A stretch of DNA of 64,000 bases from Morchella semilibera (GCA_009192285.1 WBVU01000005.1:2932731-2996730); one strand, 5' to 3'. Shown: positions 1-13,802, counted from the stretch's first letter. Program-made: numbers and translations. The notes: a model not told the origin generated them from the sequence alone.

Positions 1-2931
1 GGGCATTAAACTACATGTACTTCTGTTTGGCATGGTAGTTGAGACTGTAACATCATTTAGAATAACTATTGGACGTGGCTAGATATATATGTGGGATGAC
101 GGAAGAGGACATATAACTGTGGCCTAGAGCTTGGAAATTTAGTCACAACGGTTAATATCGCGTCTTCACGAAGGGTTCCGGTTGGTCATGGCCTGTCATT
201 GACCTTGTAAAGTGAGAGGGGAAAAAAAAAAAAAAAAACCTGATAGAGGGTATCATATCAAGACAGTAGCGGGTCACGCCGGATAGTAGAAGCCTAGACT
301 GGTGGTTTTGCGAGATTCGGGGAATGAATTACGTGTCATGTCGGCCAGTGGACCTCTGCCAATTCCGGGAAGTAGAGGCAACTCAGGCTCATTCATGATC
401 AATTGGCGCGTAGTGCACGATAACTAAATATAAACTACCCCACTTTCTACTAAAAGGGGTTCTATACTATATTATTGGAGGCATAAGGAGAATATAACAT
501 CGTTATGGAAGGTTGGGGGTCGACGGGCCGCGGTATCGGAATTAAATTCTGCATGGGGAGTAATGACACTGGCAGTGATTTGCAGGCTGTTACTGGGTTA
601 GGGTTATGGCGCTGGCTGACGGTACTTACAAACACATGCCGCGACAGCTGGGGGCGGGCATAACCATAACTTACGGATTTGTAACTAGGGTGGATATAAG
701 AATCCTAAAGTTAGAGGTTGTATTGTTATAAGGCAAACATTGGCCTGTGTATAGATTTCAGGTTCGTGTGATCCACAGAACGTAGATCTTTCTTCCGGTA
801 TCTCCCTTCCCAGTATTTGTAACCATACACAGACAGCCCTATGTGAAGGTAACGTTGCATGAATCTTTTGTGCGTTGTCAATATTGCAACGATACACTGT
901 GTACCCCGCTCCTTAAAGCGTCAGTTATTTGGTTTGTAAAGCTATGCTATGATATATGAGTCTGCCTTACTTGGTGGTGACTATTTCTGGGGGCCGAAAG
1001 CCGAGGACCGTTCGTGGTTTTTTTTTTTGCTGATCGTTTGTGGTGTCGTAGCTCGGGATTTGCGGTTTTGATCATATTTCCAGGCCTCAGCCCTATGAGC
1101 CCATACGGGTGCGGCTTGCAAGGACCCCTGTCATTCCCTTGAGGGTTGTATATTAATCAATCTGTGGTTCTCGCTAAGACTATAAAATAAACCCTTGACC
1201 GTCGATCTTTCGTCCAACCCGTCTATCATTTGCCGGTTTACTATTTATAAGCCTGAAAGGTCTCGGAGTCATAGGTTTGAGCAGTTGTCGTGGTGATGTG
1301 TCCGAACCTCGGGCGCGCGCTCTGCAGGAATGATGAGGCTTTCGTTTGGACCAGAGATTTGGGTAAAACTTGAATTCTGGACCCTGAGAGCTGGTGGCCT
1401 AGATATGTAGTTCACGAGGCAATTAAATTTGTCGTGCTTTGCACCACGAATCCCATCCAACCATGCCAGTTCGATATGATTGAATGGAATCAAGTATTTC
1501 CATAAAGGCCTGAGTTGGTGGCCAGCCTGTGAGGCGAGGTTTGTCGGCGAGTTCAGCAGCTAGAATAGGAAATCGGCCCGAGTGGGTATCCGATTTCTTG
1601 TGCTATCTGAAATCGCGATCTGGTTATCCCACGATCCTGGGAAGAGGCTTGCTTGCATCACATTTCGATGTGACTGTATGGTGCATAAGCGGTTCCGAGC
1701 CTTTATTATTATTATTATTATTATTATTTTATTTGTATCCCTTTGATTTGTGGATGGATGGGTGGAGGTGGAGAGTTTCAGCAAACATACATCTTGTTTA
1801 GGACACTCGAAACATGTGCACGTACGTTTTCTGAAACTCCATTCCATATAGATAAAGACGAATTGGTACCAAATTATGCACAAGGAAAGATTTTGACACA
1901 CCTGGTGGTACGATTCTCGCCAAACTTTTCTGGATATGTATGTGGGGATGTGTGTAGTAGTCACGGGCACTGTAGACAGGGCAGAAAAAAAAATGCGGGG
2001 AGCCGCACCCCACACACACATCGCACTGGGCAGGGCCCACCACCACATTTTAAAATAGATGATGCCCCCCCCCCCCGCCCCCCACCACACACGCCAGTAA
2101 GCGATGTAGATCATCGACAAGGTTTAAGTTCATCTCCCACCGCCACATCACACCATATTAGATAAGCCACACAAGGCAAATGAACCAGGTCTCTCTCCTC
2201 TCTCTTCCTCCTCACGCGCTGCGCTGCTGCTGGGACGACCCACTCTCTCTCTTTGAGCACTCTCACCGTTACCCCCACGTCACGTCTTTCCGTACCTTTG
2301 CAAACTCGAGTACACCTTTGAGGCTCTGCTGCTGCGATACAAAGTTACCCACCTGTACTTCTACATTACCATAGCTGTACCAACTGACTGAATTATTCCG
2401 ACCGAGCTCATACTTCTTGGTACAAAGCGGGCCGTAGCTTATATACTACTAACCTAGCTCTTAGTAACCTCGCCTGGGTTCAGCAATCAGTCAGCCCCAG
2501 CCCAGCCCATCACACATAAGCACAAGCAAGCACACATCCATACGCATACGCACACACACATTACACACACACGCACACACCCCTCCCGATATCTGAAGGT
2601 TCGGCTTCTCCCATCCCTCCCCTTAAAGTGATACCTGTCATCCGGCTTCCCGAGTTCCCGGTTCCCTCTCTCTCTCTCTTTCCTCTCCGAGGTTCTTTCT
2701 CCTCATCCATCCCTTCCTTGTTCGGTCCGTTCTCTCTCTCTCTCTATCCTTTATGCGCACACCTTTTTTTTTTTTTAAGCCTCATATACTATTCACAAAC
2801 CAACCATCGTATCTCATTCTAATTACCCCCCCCCCCTTCTTGTCACTGCGCTATCGTTACCCCTCGTAAATATTTTTTGCCTTCATCTTTGTCCGTAGCA
2901 GAATTTTTATTAAATACAAGCCTCGTTTTTT
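1..2931. other. intergenic region with long pyrimidine-rich leader
   Basis: I see no credible coding exon here; the ORFs are short and lack protein-like composition. Simple sequence includes a run of A at about 221-238, an (ATT)n tract at about 1703-1730, a C-run near 2067-2078 and CA-rich and CT-rich stretches from about 2190 to 2880. The CT-rich part lies directly upstream of the kelch-BTB gene and probably contains its promoter and 5' leader. One TACATGTA palindrome lies at 12-19. Confidence 0.6.
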
Positions 2932-5679
2932 ATGTCTCTACAGCCCAACATACCGTTTACGCCCGTGCAGAATCGAGAACAAGCGATGAATAGCATATTT
3001 GCATCCGGCGGAGCAAATTCCTCGAATCTATCCTTCTCTACACCCCCGACGCATAAGGCTACCAATCTCCTTGGACGCAAGCGGTTCGTGGACGGTGGCG
3101 GCGCGGACGACAGTACTAATGATACTGGAGGAGGGCCATATAGATCAGTGGCGTATAGGACTGAAGGTTTGTGCAAATTTTCGGGTGATTTATTTCTCTC
3201 TGAGCTTTGTGATTGAGGCAGTGTTGTGAGAGTTTTTTGTGACTAGAGGCTCGAGTTTTCGATTGCCACTAGGTTGATTATCGTTGGACTTTTGACGGTA
3301 CTAGTATTTTGGTTTGCTAATGCGGACGATGGTTCGAATCTTAGGTGCAAGGCTGGCTTGTCTGGTCAACGCTTCAGTCACAGTGTGTGGGGATGACGAG
3401 GCTATCTATGCCTTTGGAGGGTTCGATCAGTATACAGATGAAGGTATGGTTTCCGGTGTTACTATGTAGTTGGGTCGATGGATTAGATGTTGTTCCCCTT
3501 TGCAGGGGTCGGCTTGAAGATTTATTAGCTGACTTTTTTTTTTTTTTTTCCTTTCTTTGTTGGGCAGTGTACAATCACGTGCTGAAACTGGACCTGCATA
3601 CATACACGTGGACGCTCGTAGATAATTATGGTGACATCCCGAGTGTCAGAATGGGTATGATTTATAATTCCTGTCTACTCCCCCCATATATATATTCCCT
3701 TTTTTTTCTTGGCAGTTTGTGTTGTTTCATGTGTCTGGACTTTGGGACATACCCTGGTCACTACTAAATCTATTACTAGTGGATGACTTACCCTTTTCGG
3801 CTTGCTGATGACGTTTTTTCCAAATAATTTAGGGCACACTACTACCTACTGGCGCGATAATAAATTGGTCATTTTTGGAGGCGAAAACGAACATCGCATG
3901 TTTCTCTCAGATGTCTACATATTCGATATATCCACAGCAACCTGGTCCCAGCCAGTCGTGGAGGGACATCCTCCTAACGGGCGTTCCCGCCATGCTGTTG
4001 TGCTCCATGAAGATAAGCTATTCATTCTGGGTGGTATTCATAATAATCCCAATGCCGTAGAAGAGGAAACGGAATACAACCCACAAGGGGTTCTTGATGA
4101 CATATGCTATCTTGACCTGAAAACTATGACATGGAGTAAGAGCTGGAAATGGATCGCCCGGTTTGATCACCAGGCTTGGGTCCGAGGTAATAAGTTGTGG
4201 GTCTTCGGTGGTATGGGGAAAGAGATGGATCGAACGGGAGAGCTCATCTCGCTGGATTTGAATCACCCTGCATTTGCGAGGCCAGATACAAAGCAGATGG
4301 GATACGTGACCCGCCAGGCTGGCGCAAGTAACGGGCCAACCGTGGGCCAGAGTCGTGTGCTCCGGTCACACCGCCCTTATGGGCCAAATTCTCCAAGGCC
4401 CATTAATCTGTCTCAACGGCATTCTCCGCCGCCGAGAAAACAGCCTGTCCCTGCTGCCACCTCGTCGGTGAGGTTTTTATGGGGCCGTGATATTCCCTCG
4501 GAAGCTCATGGGACTCATTTCCATCATATCTGTGGGAACACTTTGCTGGACTTTGTAACTTCGGCCAACACTATTGATCCATCTGAGACAGGCCTATGCG
4601 CACTGGACCTCAACGAAATGACATGGCGAAAAATGGCTGATGGCCCTGATATCTTTGGTGGCGGAGAATGGAGATGGCACTACCTCGCCATTTCGCCTAA
4701 TAGCACGATGGCCTATCTTCTCGGGTGTCCTACACACGAGGAGGAGGATTTTGGTCTCGGCGAAGGCGAGGAGTATCTCTCGGATGTTCTTCCTATCGAT
4801 CTCAGCCGGATCGGCATCGATATTGGTCAGCGGCAAGGCGAAATTCCTCGTACTGGCACACTTGGTTGGGACCTGACTAGGGTGTTTGATAACCATGAAA
4901 TCGACACTGGTGCAGACTTCGTCGTTCGTGCGATGAAGGATGAGGCTACAGAGGGCGATGAATGGGATATAGGTGGAGTCTGGAGTAGTAGCGTCAATAA
5001 TAGCCCCATGCCGGCATCCGAGGACCCTGACATGCCCCCGGAGCAAGTCATGGGGCCCCCGATCAAAGTCCATAAGCTCATACTGCTTGCTAGATGGCCT
5101 CACTTTACCACATTATACAATGCCCAAATGAGAGAGTTCCACCGGGGGAGTCTTTATCTGCCTGAGGCATACTCAGTTGTGAGGGCGTTTATGTATTACT
5201 TGTACAGCGACTCCATCGCTACATCTTCCTATTGCCCGAATCTCTCTGTTGTTGCTGGCCTCCTCGTCATGGCAAACATATATGACATGAAGCGGTTACG
5301 CATGCTTGCCCTTGGTCGACTGTTTAACGAGCTTGACATCGAATCAGCCGCCGTCGTATGGGAGCGTGCCGGCACCGCCGGCGAGGAAGCACTTAGGAGG
5401 AAGGCGGCGCGCTTCGTGCTGACTTTTTGGGGGAGGATTGTCCGCACAATGGGATTCAGGAAACTGAGCAAAAGAAGCGTGATGGAACTGTGCGAAGAGA
5501 CAGATGTGGAGGGGCGCGTTATGGGCGGAGAGGAGCTCAACACAGTGGGTGCGGTTGATGGTGGGGATGTAGTGGGGAGGGGCTTTGGTGGAATCGGTTT
5601 CGGCGGAGTGGCGAGAAGAAAAGAGGAATTCGAAGAGGGTCGTGAGTTAGAGGCAGATGAGGATGATGAAATGTTGTGA
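2932..5679 (+). CDS. Ral2-like kelch-repeat / BTB protein
   Basis: The model has four exons (2932-3166, 3345-3443, 3568-3654, 3833-5679), all with GT..AG introns in matching phase, giving 755 aa. After a low-complexity N-terminus of about 78 residues come kelch blades with typical repeats (AIYAFGGFDQYTDE, KLVIFGGENEHRMFLSDVY, KLFILGGIHNN, KLWVFGGMGKEMD) to about residue 220, then more divergent blades. A BTB domain with BACK-like helices starts near residue 548 (IKVHKLILLARWPHF). The C-terminus is glycine- and acid-rich. Kelch followed by BTB is the architecture of fission yeast Ral2, which acts upstream of Ras1 in mating and morphology; orthology is inferred from architecture and was not tested. 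The start is the first ATG of the frame, after a long CT-rich leader. A poly-T tract precedes the acceptor of intron 2. No gene lies within 1 kb on either side. Confidence 0.85.
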
Positions 5680-6736
5680 GATCGCAACCTTTACGCAGAA
5701 TATTAGTTAACCTAGATTCAACTAAGCTTGTAATTCTGTACTCTCTATCTTCCTTTTTAGTTCTTTGTTTCCTATCCACTGTCCTTATATATTTTGGCTT
5801 TTTTTTTTATCATCATTGTGGCGTCTTACTCTGCTTATACACTTGTATCTCTCTCTATATTTCTTAACCAAAAAAAAAAAAAGGCGGACTATCTAGGCTA
5901 GGCATGGGTGGGTGGACGGATGGACCCGGGGGGGGGGGGTACGGATTGGCTTTGGTTGGGAATTCTGCGATCGTAATCTATCTGTTTACGTTGCTATTAA
6001 AATACGGGGCACGGTTTTAGAAACCAATATTTATGACCGATTGGTTGGATTGACTCGGAGTGGGGGTCTCTCAGGAGTGGCGCTGTGGCTTTTTTCATAT
6101 GTACCTACATAGTATGGAACAGGTCGAGTGATAGATTATGATTATATGTGGTCAATCGCTTTATTTAATTCATTAATTGTATGCAGCATGGTCAAATCGT
6201 TAGTTGTACATGATCTGAAGACAATGGTTCGGGTCACCGTAATTCTCTGCCAGCCGCGTGTTCCCCTAGGGGGAAAAGGATGCACAAATGTCATCTTGGG
6301 AACGTTCTTTGCCCCCGCTAGCTAGTCTGTTGGTCGTATTAATCCGGACTAGATCGTCTTATCTAATCCCCCCCCCCCCGGGGTAAAAGAGGGAAGGAAA
6401 AGTAGATTAGGGCAAAAAGGTCATCGCCGCTGTTCGTTGGGAGTCCTGTGTGCTAGTTGTGGGGATATGGGGTGGTGGGGTGGGGTAGGCTTACCCCGTT
6501 ATTCTAGCCGTAGTCAAACATTCTCTTAAATACAGCCTTTTCTTATTAAATTCGGTGAATGTGCTACCCTTTTTGATGAGCATGCGTAATCTCACTATAT
6601 CATAGCAAAGCCAGAGACGTTCATATGCCTCCGTTTCACTCCATCTAGTCTATCGATCTCTATCTAATGTCTATCTCTAACCCGTCTACTCTATCTAGGT
6701 ATCTAGTATATAAAATAACGAAAACAACAGCTAGGT
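5680..6736. other. intergenic region
   Basis: I see no gene here. It holds the 3' flanks of two convergent genes (the kelch-BTB gene on + and the methyltransferase on -). There is an A-run at about 5871-5882, a G-run at about 5929-5938 and a C-run near 6368-6378. Short ORFs in it show no family features. Confidence 0.6.
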
Positions 6737-7865
6737 TCAGCATCCCCAACTCCATATCGACCACCAGCAACTTACCTCTCCATTACCCCAATCGTCCCAA
6801 CCCGTCTCCACACCTTGATCAACCACTACTAGCCCTGCATCCCTCATCTTTACCTTGAAGTCCTCTCTCTCCATTTCGAATCCATCCCTCAACGGCAGCT
6901 CCACCACCGCTCTCGAACTCCCATCCCTCTTCATCCACCGCCCCACCACCCCCGCAACTAGCGCCGGATGCTCAGGCGAATAAATCGCATCCGCAGCAAA
7001 CACCACCTCAAACCTGTCGGCCTCCTCCACGGCCGTTTCGTCCCGCCAGTCCAGCACCGCAACGTCAACGGCGCTCTTCACAGCAGCGCGGTTCCGGTCC
7101 ACGTTCCGCCGTAGGTTCGGGACGATTTCGGGAAGATCGGTGAGGAGGACGGAGTGCACGCCTGCTAACGTCCCCGCAACAGCTAGCCCCACAAGTCCTG
7201 TGCCGGAGCCGAGCTCGAGGGCTCTGGCCCCCGCGGGGAGGGAATGGAGCGGCAGATGTGGGAGACGCTTTGAGAGTAGGTAGGAGCTGGCCCAGGTCTT
7301 GAGCCCGAGGTTGTCTGCGGTGAGTGTGGGCTCGTGGATTACGAGCTCGAGGGATTCAGAGATTTTGAATGTTCGATCTGTGGATGGCATGGCTGCACAT
7401 GATTTTTTTTTTTTAGTTTTGAAGGGGAAAAACGTTAAATTTTTGGAAATACTACAGATATGTCTATAACGTACCAGTTCGGCCACACCGCTCTGCGAGT
7501 CGGGAACTTGCAGACTCCCAGATTTGCTCCTGGGTGTCTTCATCGGGAATCCACTGTAGTGGGGAGGCAATGACCCCTGTTAGCCATTTTGTGAGTCCTG
7601 GGGGCGCGCTTTTTTGGCTTGCTGGTGGACGGTCCCAGGACGGCGGCGGGAGGGTGAGTTGGTCCAAAGTCTTTAGAAGGATATTTGAACTTGGCTTTGT
7701 GTATAATGCCGGCAGATCCAGAACTACATTTAATGAATGGATGTCTACTCAGTTTAAACTCGATACAGAAACAACCTGAGGTTAAGGGGGGCGAACTATA
7801 CCATGGAAATCTTCGGTTTCGAGCTCGGGCTCGGGCTCATATTGTAGAGTTAGAGCTGGTGCCAT
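6737..7865 (-). CDS. EFM2/Rrg1-type protein-lysine methyltransferase
   Basis: Three exons on the minus strand (7865-7802, 7723-7475, 7392-6737) give 322 aa. Exon 1 begins with MAPALTLQYEPEPELE. It splices into VLDLPALYTKPSS and then the family's N-terminal helix block ending in QWIPDEDTQEQIWESAS and RLAERCGRTAMPSTDRTF. The class I SAM-binding fold follows, with motif I ELGSGTGLVGLAV near residues 160-172. The next acidic strand is followed by DLPEIVPNLRRNVDRN. A post-motif DAIYSPEHP closes the core. This layout matches the METTL21-like family that includes yeast Efm2, which methylates elongation factor 2, and fission yeast Rrg1; the substrate here is inferred. The second exon has no internal ATG, which is why an upstream exon with a good start is required. 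The final exon stops soon after the last strand, giving a rather short C-terminus. Confidence 0.82.
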
Positions 7866-8906
7866 TGTTAATAACAAAAGAAAAAAGATATATTAATTAA
7901 GTACTGGATGCAACAATCTGCAAAGTTGAGCTGGGAAGGGGAGAGGGGTTAGAGGAGTGGAAAAGAAGCTTCTCTTATCTCTACAGCTCTTCTAATCTCT
8001 GCTGCCCCCCTGGAAAGACTGGACAACGTGGAGGAAAATCAACCAAAAAATTTCAGCAGGGGGGGAAGGGGATAAGGACGAGACTTGACCTGGTACGGAT
8101 TAGCTTTATTCCGGGATCTGGATCTGAATCATGCTGGTCCGTGCGTGCGTTTACCGGGATGGCCGTTTGCCTCATACTGCCCAATATAGGGTAAATATAA
8201 TAGCGTGACGTTCAGCTTTTGTTGGTGGTGTCTTAGCTGATGATCTACTAGCACTTGACGAGAGGAGAAGGGAATGTTTGGTTTAATTAAGCAAGTACAC
8301 AAGTAGTTACAGCACAGACTCCAGTGTGCTCTCTGATTCGTTGACATCAAGATTCCCTGCAGAGTTACCCCTGTTGGCTTACATATCTGTATCAACGAGT
8401 ACAAGAACAACTGAGTGATAGTTCATGAAGACGCCAGCCAGTACCTGTACTCAAGCCGCGGTTGCGCTAGTTACCCAATACACACAACATTTGCATTTTC
8501 ACAAAGAGAGGCTCCATCCCTATTTGGTTGAGTGACCGGAAATGTGCTTTGTGCTTCTTACATTATTGTTTGATTTATTTTATTACGCACCCTCTTACTG
8601 GGCTTTTAATCGGCCGGAATTCCCAACGATCGAATCTAGAATAGCAAATAAAATGCGGCTGTCCGGGTGCCAAGGCGCAGTACTTGTGTACGCGCATGAT
8701 ACTCGGTTTCTCGCATCAACGTCGAAGTAAAGCTACTTAGGCTCTAGGAAATAGAGAGAAAGGGAGGGGGGAAAAGGAGACGAAAGAAAATAGGGCGTAG
8801 TCATTTGACGCGGAACCATAATGGCATCAACTTCATTACAGGCGCCTAGATGTATATATTTACAAATTAAAAGACACACATGTAGTCAAACAAAAGAAAA
8901 GATGAC
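7866..8906. other. intergenic region
   Basis: I see no gene here. It contains the promoter of the methyltransferase (- strand, from 7866) and the 3' flank of the secreted kelch gene. Purine-rich stretches occur at about 7930-7970 and 8750-8800. No repeat structure stands out. Confidence 0.55.
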
Positions 8907-11438
8907 CTAGATTGGTGATGTACCCTCTGTAGGTTCGTGTAATCCCGGGCTAGGCGAAACGGAGGGGATATTCTCTAAAACTGTTTCTGGTGATACTGGT
9001 GACACCGGTGACACCGTTCCTAAGAACAAACCTCCCCGGAACATGCTAGCGCTGCTTAAACCACTGAGCGGTCTCGAGAGAGGGTTGGGTGATTGTGATG
9101 TGTCAGAAAGATATCCACCAGCATACACGCCTGTGTCTACTTTGTAAGTGTTAGCTAGTGCACATTGCAATACGGGTGGAGGACGGAGAGGAGTTGTGGT
9201 GCTTACGGGCTGGGGGGCTCTCGGTGGTCGGCAGCTCATAAACTACAGACTCCGCTGCTATTTCAGCTGGAGGTCTAGGCTCTGCTGACATCTCCGGGAT
9301 GGGCGCAGGATTTGCTGACATCTCTGGGATGGGCGCAGGATCTGCTGACATCTCTGGGATGAACGCAGGATTTGATGGCAGTTCAGATACCCCGGACTTC
9401 TTGTTGGCATCATCAAACTCCCCCCCCAAAAACCCGGGACCGAGAGCTCCAGATTTCTTGTCATATTGAGATTCAGAAGAGCCCGTCGCGTGAGGTCCAC
9501 CAGAGCCAAACCCTTTCCTAAGTCCTGCATATCTTCTACGCCTCCAAAAGAGAAAGCCTGCAATTGCAAAGAGTACGACGGCAACGGCCCCTACGATTAT
9601 ACCGATCAAGGCTCCTTTTGGAAGCCCTGATGCGCCCTGACTGGTATCTGCGCCCTGACTGGTATCTAGCGGTTCGTTGGGGGATGAGCTATTGAACGTG
9701 GAGTTTCCAGTGAACAGTTCTTTCACGCCAGCGCTGGCCCAATCAAGGGTAGGTTCAGTCATCACTTCCCCACCAACCATACTACCCTCAACTACTTTGT
9801 AGTTTACAGAGTATGGCTCAGTTGCCGGCGTGTACGTGACTTCCCATCTGAGGTCAGTCATGTCCAGTACGGAAATCTCGTCCCACCTACACCATGCCGC
9901 CTGTACGGTCATCGAATCGTTTCGGCTTCCGCCAACTACCAACATTTGGCGGTTGTTGATAACATGACAAGTGTGCCGGGTTCTTGCTGCTGGCGCGTTT
10001 TTGAGCTCTGTATATCTCTGCCATACAAACGTAGGAATGTTCAGAACGTATAAGTCTCCCATAAATCTCTCGTCGTCCATACCAAAGAATCTTGTACCCG
10101 TACCACCTCCATAGTAGAATACCTGGTATGACCCCGTGCCCTCCTCAGCAGCTGCAACTGCACAGGCGTGCATTCGGGGCGCTGGCATATTAGCCCCGGT
10201 GGATATCTGAACGTGCCATTTATCTTTCGCGATATCGTATATATGGACTTGATTCTCGGGTATCTAAGTGGATAACGATTAGATTGAGGAATATTTTGAG
10301 GGCCCTAAATTCTACTTACAAGTGAACTGCCTCGGGGTGCTATATCACTTGAGCTCTCGCTTGTTCCCTTAAAGTATGTCAGCTTTTTTTTCTTTTCTTC
10401 TTTAAACAGCTGTAGGATCATTACTCTTTCACCAATCCTCTCAGAGCTTCCTCCTATCTTGATCAAGCTCCCCTTTTCCCCTACCGGAATCCATGCGACT
10501 GCAGCGCCTGTTGTTTTCGTGACCCCATCCATGATTTTTTGATACTACCGAGAATTAGAACAGTACCAAACAAACCAGGCAAGCAAGAAATCATCCCTAC
10601 CTTTACATCAAAGTTTCCAATTCCAATATCCATCCCAACGAGCTGCTGATTGACGGGATATACCCACTCTTTCGTCTCATCATCTCCCAGGTGCAGCCTC
10701 GCCCCTCCAACATAGAAACCCATTCCTATTTCCGGGACATTGACACTGGTACCCCTTGCGAACCTACCCGGAAGACGTCCATCTTCGTTGGACCAACTTT
10801 TTTCGAGATTCCAACTGAAATTTCTTATATCATAGGCCCAGAGTGTTGAGGGATCATCATGGCGTGCACCCTTGGTACGCTGGCCTTCATAGAGGTAGAG
10901 CTTGTTATCTCTTGCCCACATCCCACCGCTGGCAACTGCAAGGATTTCAGTCATATTGGGTCTGTACTCGTCTGTAAGATAGACTGGGAACCATGGAGGG
11001 AGTGCGGTTCCATTTTCGTTGTCATCCGTTTTCTCAAGGCTGAAAGGGGTGGTGAGATCCAGAAATATGAATTCACCGCCTGTGGGAAAAATGTTAGGAT
11101 GTAGAAAGGGGGAGGTTTTGTTCTGTGGGCGGCTTACTAGGCTCGCCTTCCCAGGTGGAGGATATATTTCCAAGCTGTTTTCTGAGAGTGTCTTTGACGA
11201 GTACACGGCCACCAACGAGATAGAGCCTGTTGTCCAACACAACGCCTAGAGGGAATCATTAGCTTTTGATATTCCACCTGAAGGAGTATTTTCTGAACCT
11301 ACTTTGGTGGTCCCAGCGTCTGCAGAGCTCTTTCAAAGGGTATTCGAGTACTCCATCATCATAGGCGGCGAGAGTGACCGCTGCCAGGGCAAGCCAAAGT
11401 AACAAAGAAAGGCTGTGGATCTTCTGCATCATTTGCAT
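8907..11438 (-). CDS. secreted single-pass kelch-repeat membrane protein
   Basis: Six exons on the minus strand (11438-11303, 11245-11138, 11079-10601, 10544-10320, 10263-9207, 9139-8907) give 745 aa. It opens with a clear signal peptide (MQMMQKIHSLSLLLWLALAA). A kelch/galactose-oxidase-type propeller follows: LYLVGGRVLVKD, NKLYLYEGQRTKGARHDD, GFYVGGARLHLGDD, SLIKIGGSSERIGE, a final QVFYYGGGTGTRFFG blade. N-glycosylation sequons are common. Near residues 525-555 a glycine-rich hydrophobic helix (GALIGIIVGAVAVVLFAIAG) is followed by FLFWRRRRY, so the protein is type I, with the propeller outside and about 190 residues in the cytoplasm. The tail has tandem proline-rich repeats (PAPIPEMSA) and VSPVSPVSP. 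Three ATGs are clustered at the start; the most upstream is used. Family members of this build are common in Pezizomycotina but of unknown function. The last intron was placed by frame and a CTAAC branch site. Confidence 0.85.
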
Positions 11439-13802
11439 GTGTTAAAACAGGCACGCAGAGAGAGTTAAGGAAATAGAGAGAGGGGAAGGGAGAGGGAGAG
11501 AATTTTTATTTTTCTGAGAAACGCTCTACCATTTGAGTAGTCTGGGCTTGGCATTGTTTAAAGTTTAATTATTGTTGTGAATTCTGACCCGCAACCCAAT
11601 CTTACCATGCCATTATGCATTGTTATTACATGCATCTAGCCGCGATGAAAGTTCTTGCGCTAAAAGCACAAGAGAATGAAGAGTCCCATATGCAATGGAA
11701 AACCTTGGGATAGAATACATGTAATTGGCTAAGCCAAAAACTATGAAGAAAGGAAATCCTGCGGGTATTTTGTTGGAACAAGCAAGAAAAGGTCCGAGAA
11801 AATCCAAACCTTTGACGCGGCAACCCCATATATAGATTGAGTCCTTTGAACTTTACCGCTCGTTTCTTGGAAATACACGTAGATTAGCACTATTTGTTAA
11901 TTCTAGTCGGTAAAAAAGATGCAGACCAATTTTCATGACAGTAGTAACCAATTGAGACCTACTGTAGGTTTCAAATACCTCCTCTACGCCGTACAGATCC
12001 ACGAGACATGTCAGGATATAAATAGCAATATTTATAGTAGGGCTAGCCATCCTACTAACCGTCTTGGGCCTCAAAAAGTAGGTTTTGATGAAGATCTTTA
12101 CTACACTTAGGGCGGCTGAAAGTGCAACTCTCAATGTTGCAACAGTAGGAAATTCCCCGATACGCCGTGAGCAGGCATAGCCCACCTTCTCTAGATTAAA
12201 GTAGAGTACACCAGCTCCGCACTCCACGCTTGGTTACCTTAACACCTGTACTGCCTGTGCTTGCCCACTGAAGCCACAACGTGGTGCACCCCAAGAGGTG
12301 ATGGCGCCGCTCTAAGACAAGTGGAGTGGAGATCCTACTTGCCAAACCCATACGTGTATGTACCTACATGTATGTACTCTAGAGTAGGTACATGTATAAC
12401 CTATAAAAGAAATTGGAAGCTGGACGCCTAAAGTACATTTAGGTATTTGATAGGTAAAGATACATGCGATGAAGATTAGAGACACAAGCACATCTTGCCG
12501 CCCATAACCCGCCACTAAAGCCACATGTCTTGTAGTACATAATATCTCACTCGAAGTGATGAACTTCCGCCATCGATCTCGCTACATGTATGCATAGCTG
12601 TACCACATGCTAATGTCTCATATGCTCTTTCTCCACCTTGCAAGATTTATCGGACATTACTGATCTGGCAGCGGGACAAACCTTAAACTGCACACTCACC
12701 CCATTCACGGTGTGATGGGGTGACGGCAGATTGCTTAGAGTGAGCTCTGCCATTGACTCCAAGCCCCCTGCTCACTACATCTACCCGCCATCATCGTGTG
12801 AGAAAGTACATGTATGCTTAATTAACTGCAATTATCCTTGCCTCCCGCCCTAAAACACCGCAGGACGTCTGGCGTTATTGGTTGCTAGTATCGGCAGAGT
12901 TGGTCCACAGACGACCACCCATGATGTTGTGGAAATAGAAGTGGGCTGGCTGAACGGTTATGGCAGTCAAGGTAGCAACGCCCAGATATCTATCTTCCTC
13001 ATTGGTCTTTAATGATAGTTTACTATCGGGACCGGAGGTGTAGTACGGGAAGGGCTAAAAGAAATTGTCAGGGATAATGTTTCCATCCAGGTTTCCATGC
13101 AACAGGTATTCGGGGCAGCAAATGCTCTAAGGTACATGTAGTCAGTCCCGTGCCCATCCCTTACGAGAAGGCTTGCCATCCGGAGCACAGCAAAAGGAGC
13201 ATAAGATGGGATCGTGCCTATGCAGAAAACAGTTTCTAGCTGTGCAACAGGATAGATACATCCATCGGCTGTTTTGCGGGGCGTTTACGGACATTGGGCG
13301 CTGGTGACTAGCGGGGTTTGGACTGATGGAGAAGTCTGCCGCCCTGAGCTTGGCTACTGCATCTTGATCGAACAGGGTTCCTGGTAGGCTCGTACCCAGC
13401 CCTCCTACGACTGGCACTGCAAGTAGGGGATGGGTACGAGACTAGGTTCCTGGTAATAGGGGATAATAGTAACCCTTCAAACTCCAGGAATCATCAGACC
13501 GAGTGATGGTTTATGGTTCAACCACAGTGCTTCAGGAGATGAGTTATTCCGTAATTGTATTCTGATCTTACCCTTTACATAAGTTGCGCCATCTTCTATA
13601 AGAAAAATAGGGTTCTAAATTGTTAAGCAAGAATCACATGCTCGCCCACATGTCAGAATGAAAAACTCCGCAAAGCGCCATCAACCAAGGAAATGTTGAG
13701 CAGTCGAAATAAAACAAAAACTGAATAGAGGTAAACATCTATGCTAACGAAATAGATGAAGAAAAGAAATAAAAAAAAATCATAACAAGTAGCAGTGAGG
13801 AC
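11439..13802. other. intergenic region with clustered TACATGTA palindromes
   Basis: I see no supported gene. Five copies of TACATGTA lie at 12365, 12389, 12583, 12807 and 13133. A 19-nt sequence at 13092-13110 recurs exactly at 24323-24341. An open frame on the minus strand (11853-12227) has a moderately protein-like composition but no recognisable domain and no splice support. Confidence 0.55.

Noticed and set aside
7475-7667. Starting the methyltransferase at the TTG at 7667
   Set aside because: The frame continues upstream with family-like sequence, and an upstream exon with ATG at 7865 joins in frame with good splice sites.
11853-12227. 124-codon frame on the minus strand
   Set aside because: Composition is moderately protein-like, but there is no domain, no neighbouring exon and no repeat ends. 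A transposon fragment is possible but not supported.
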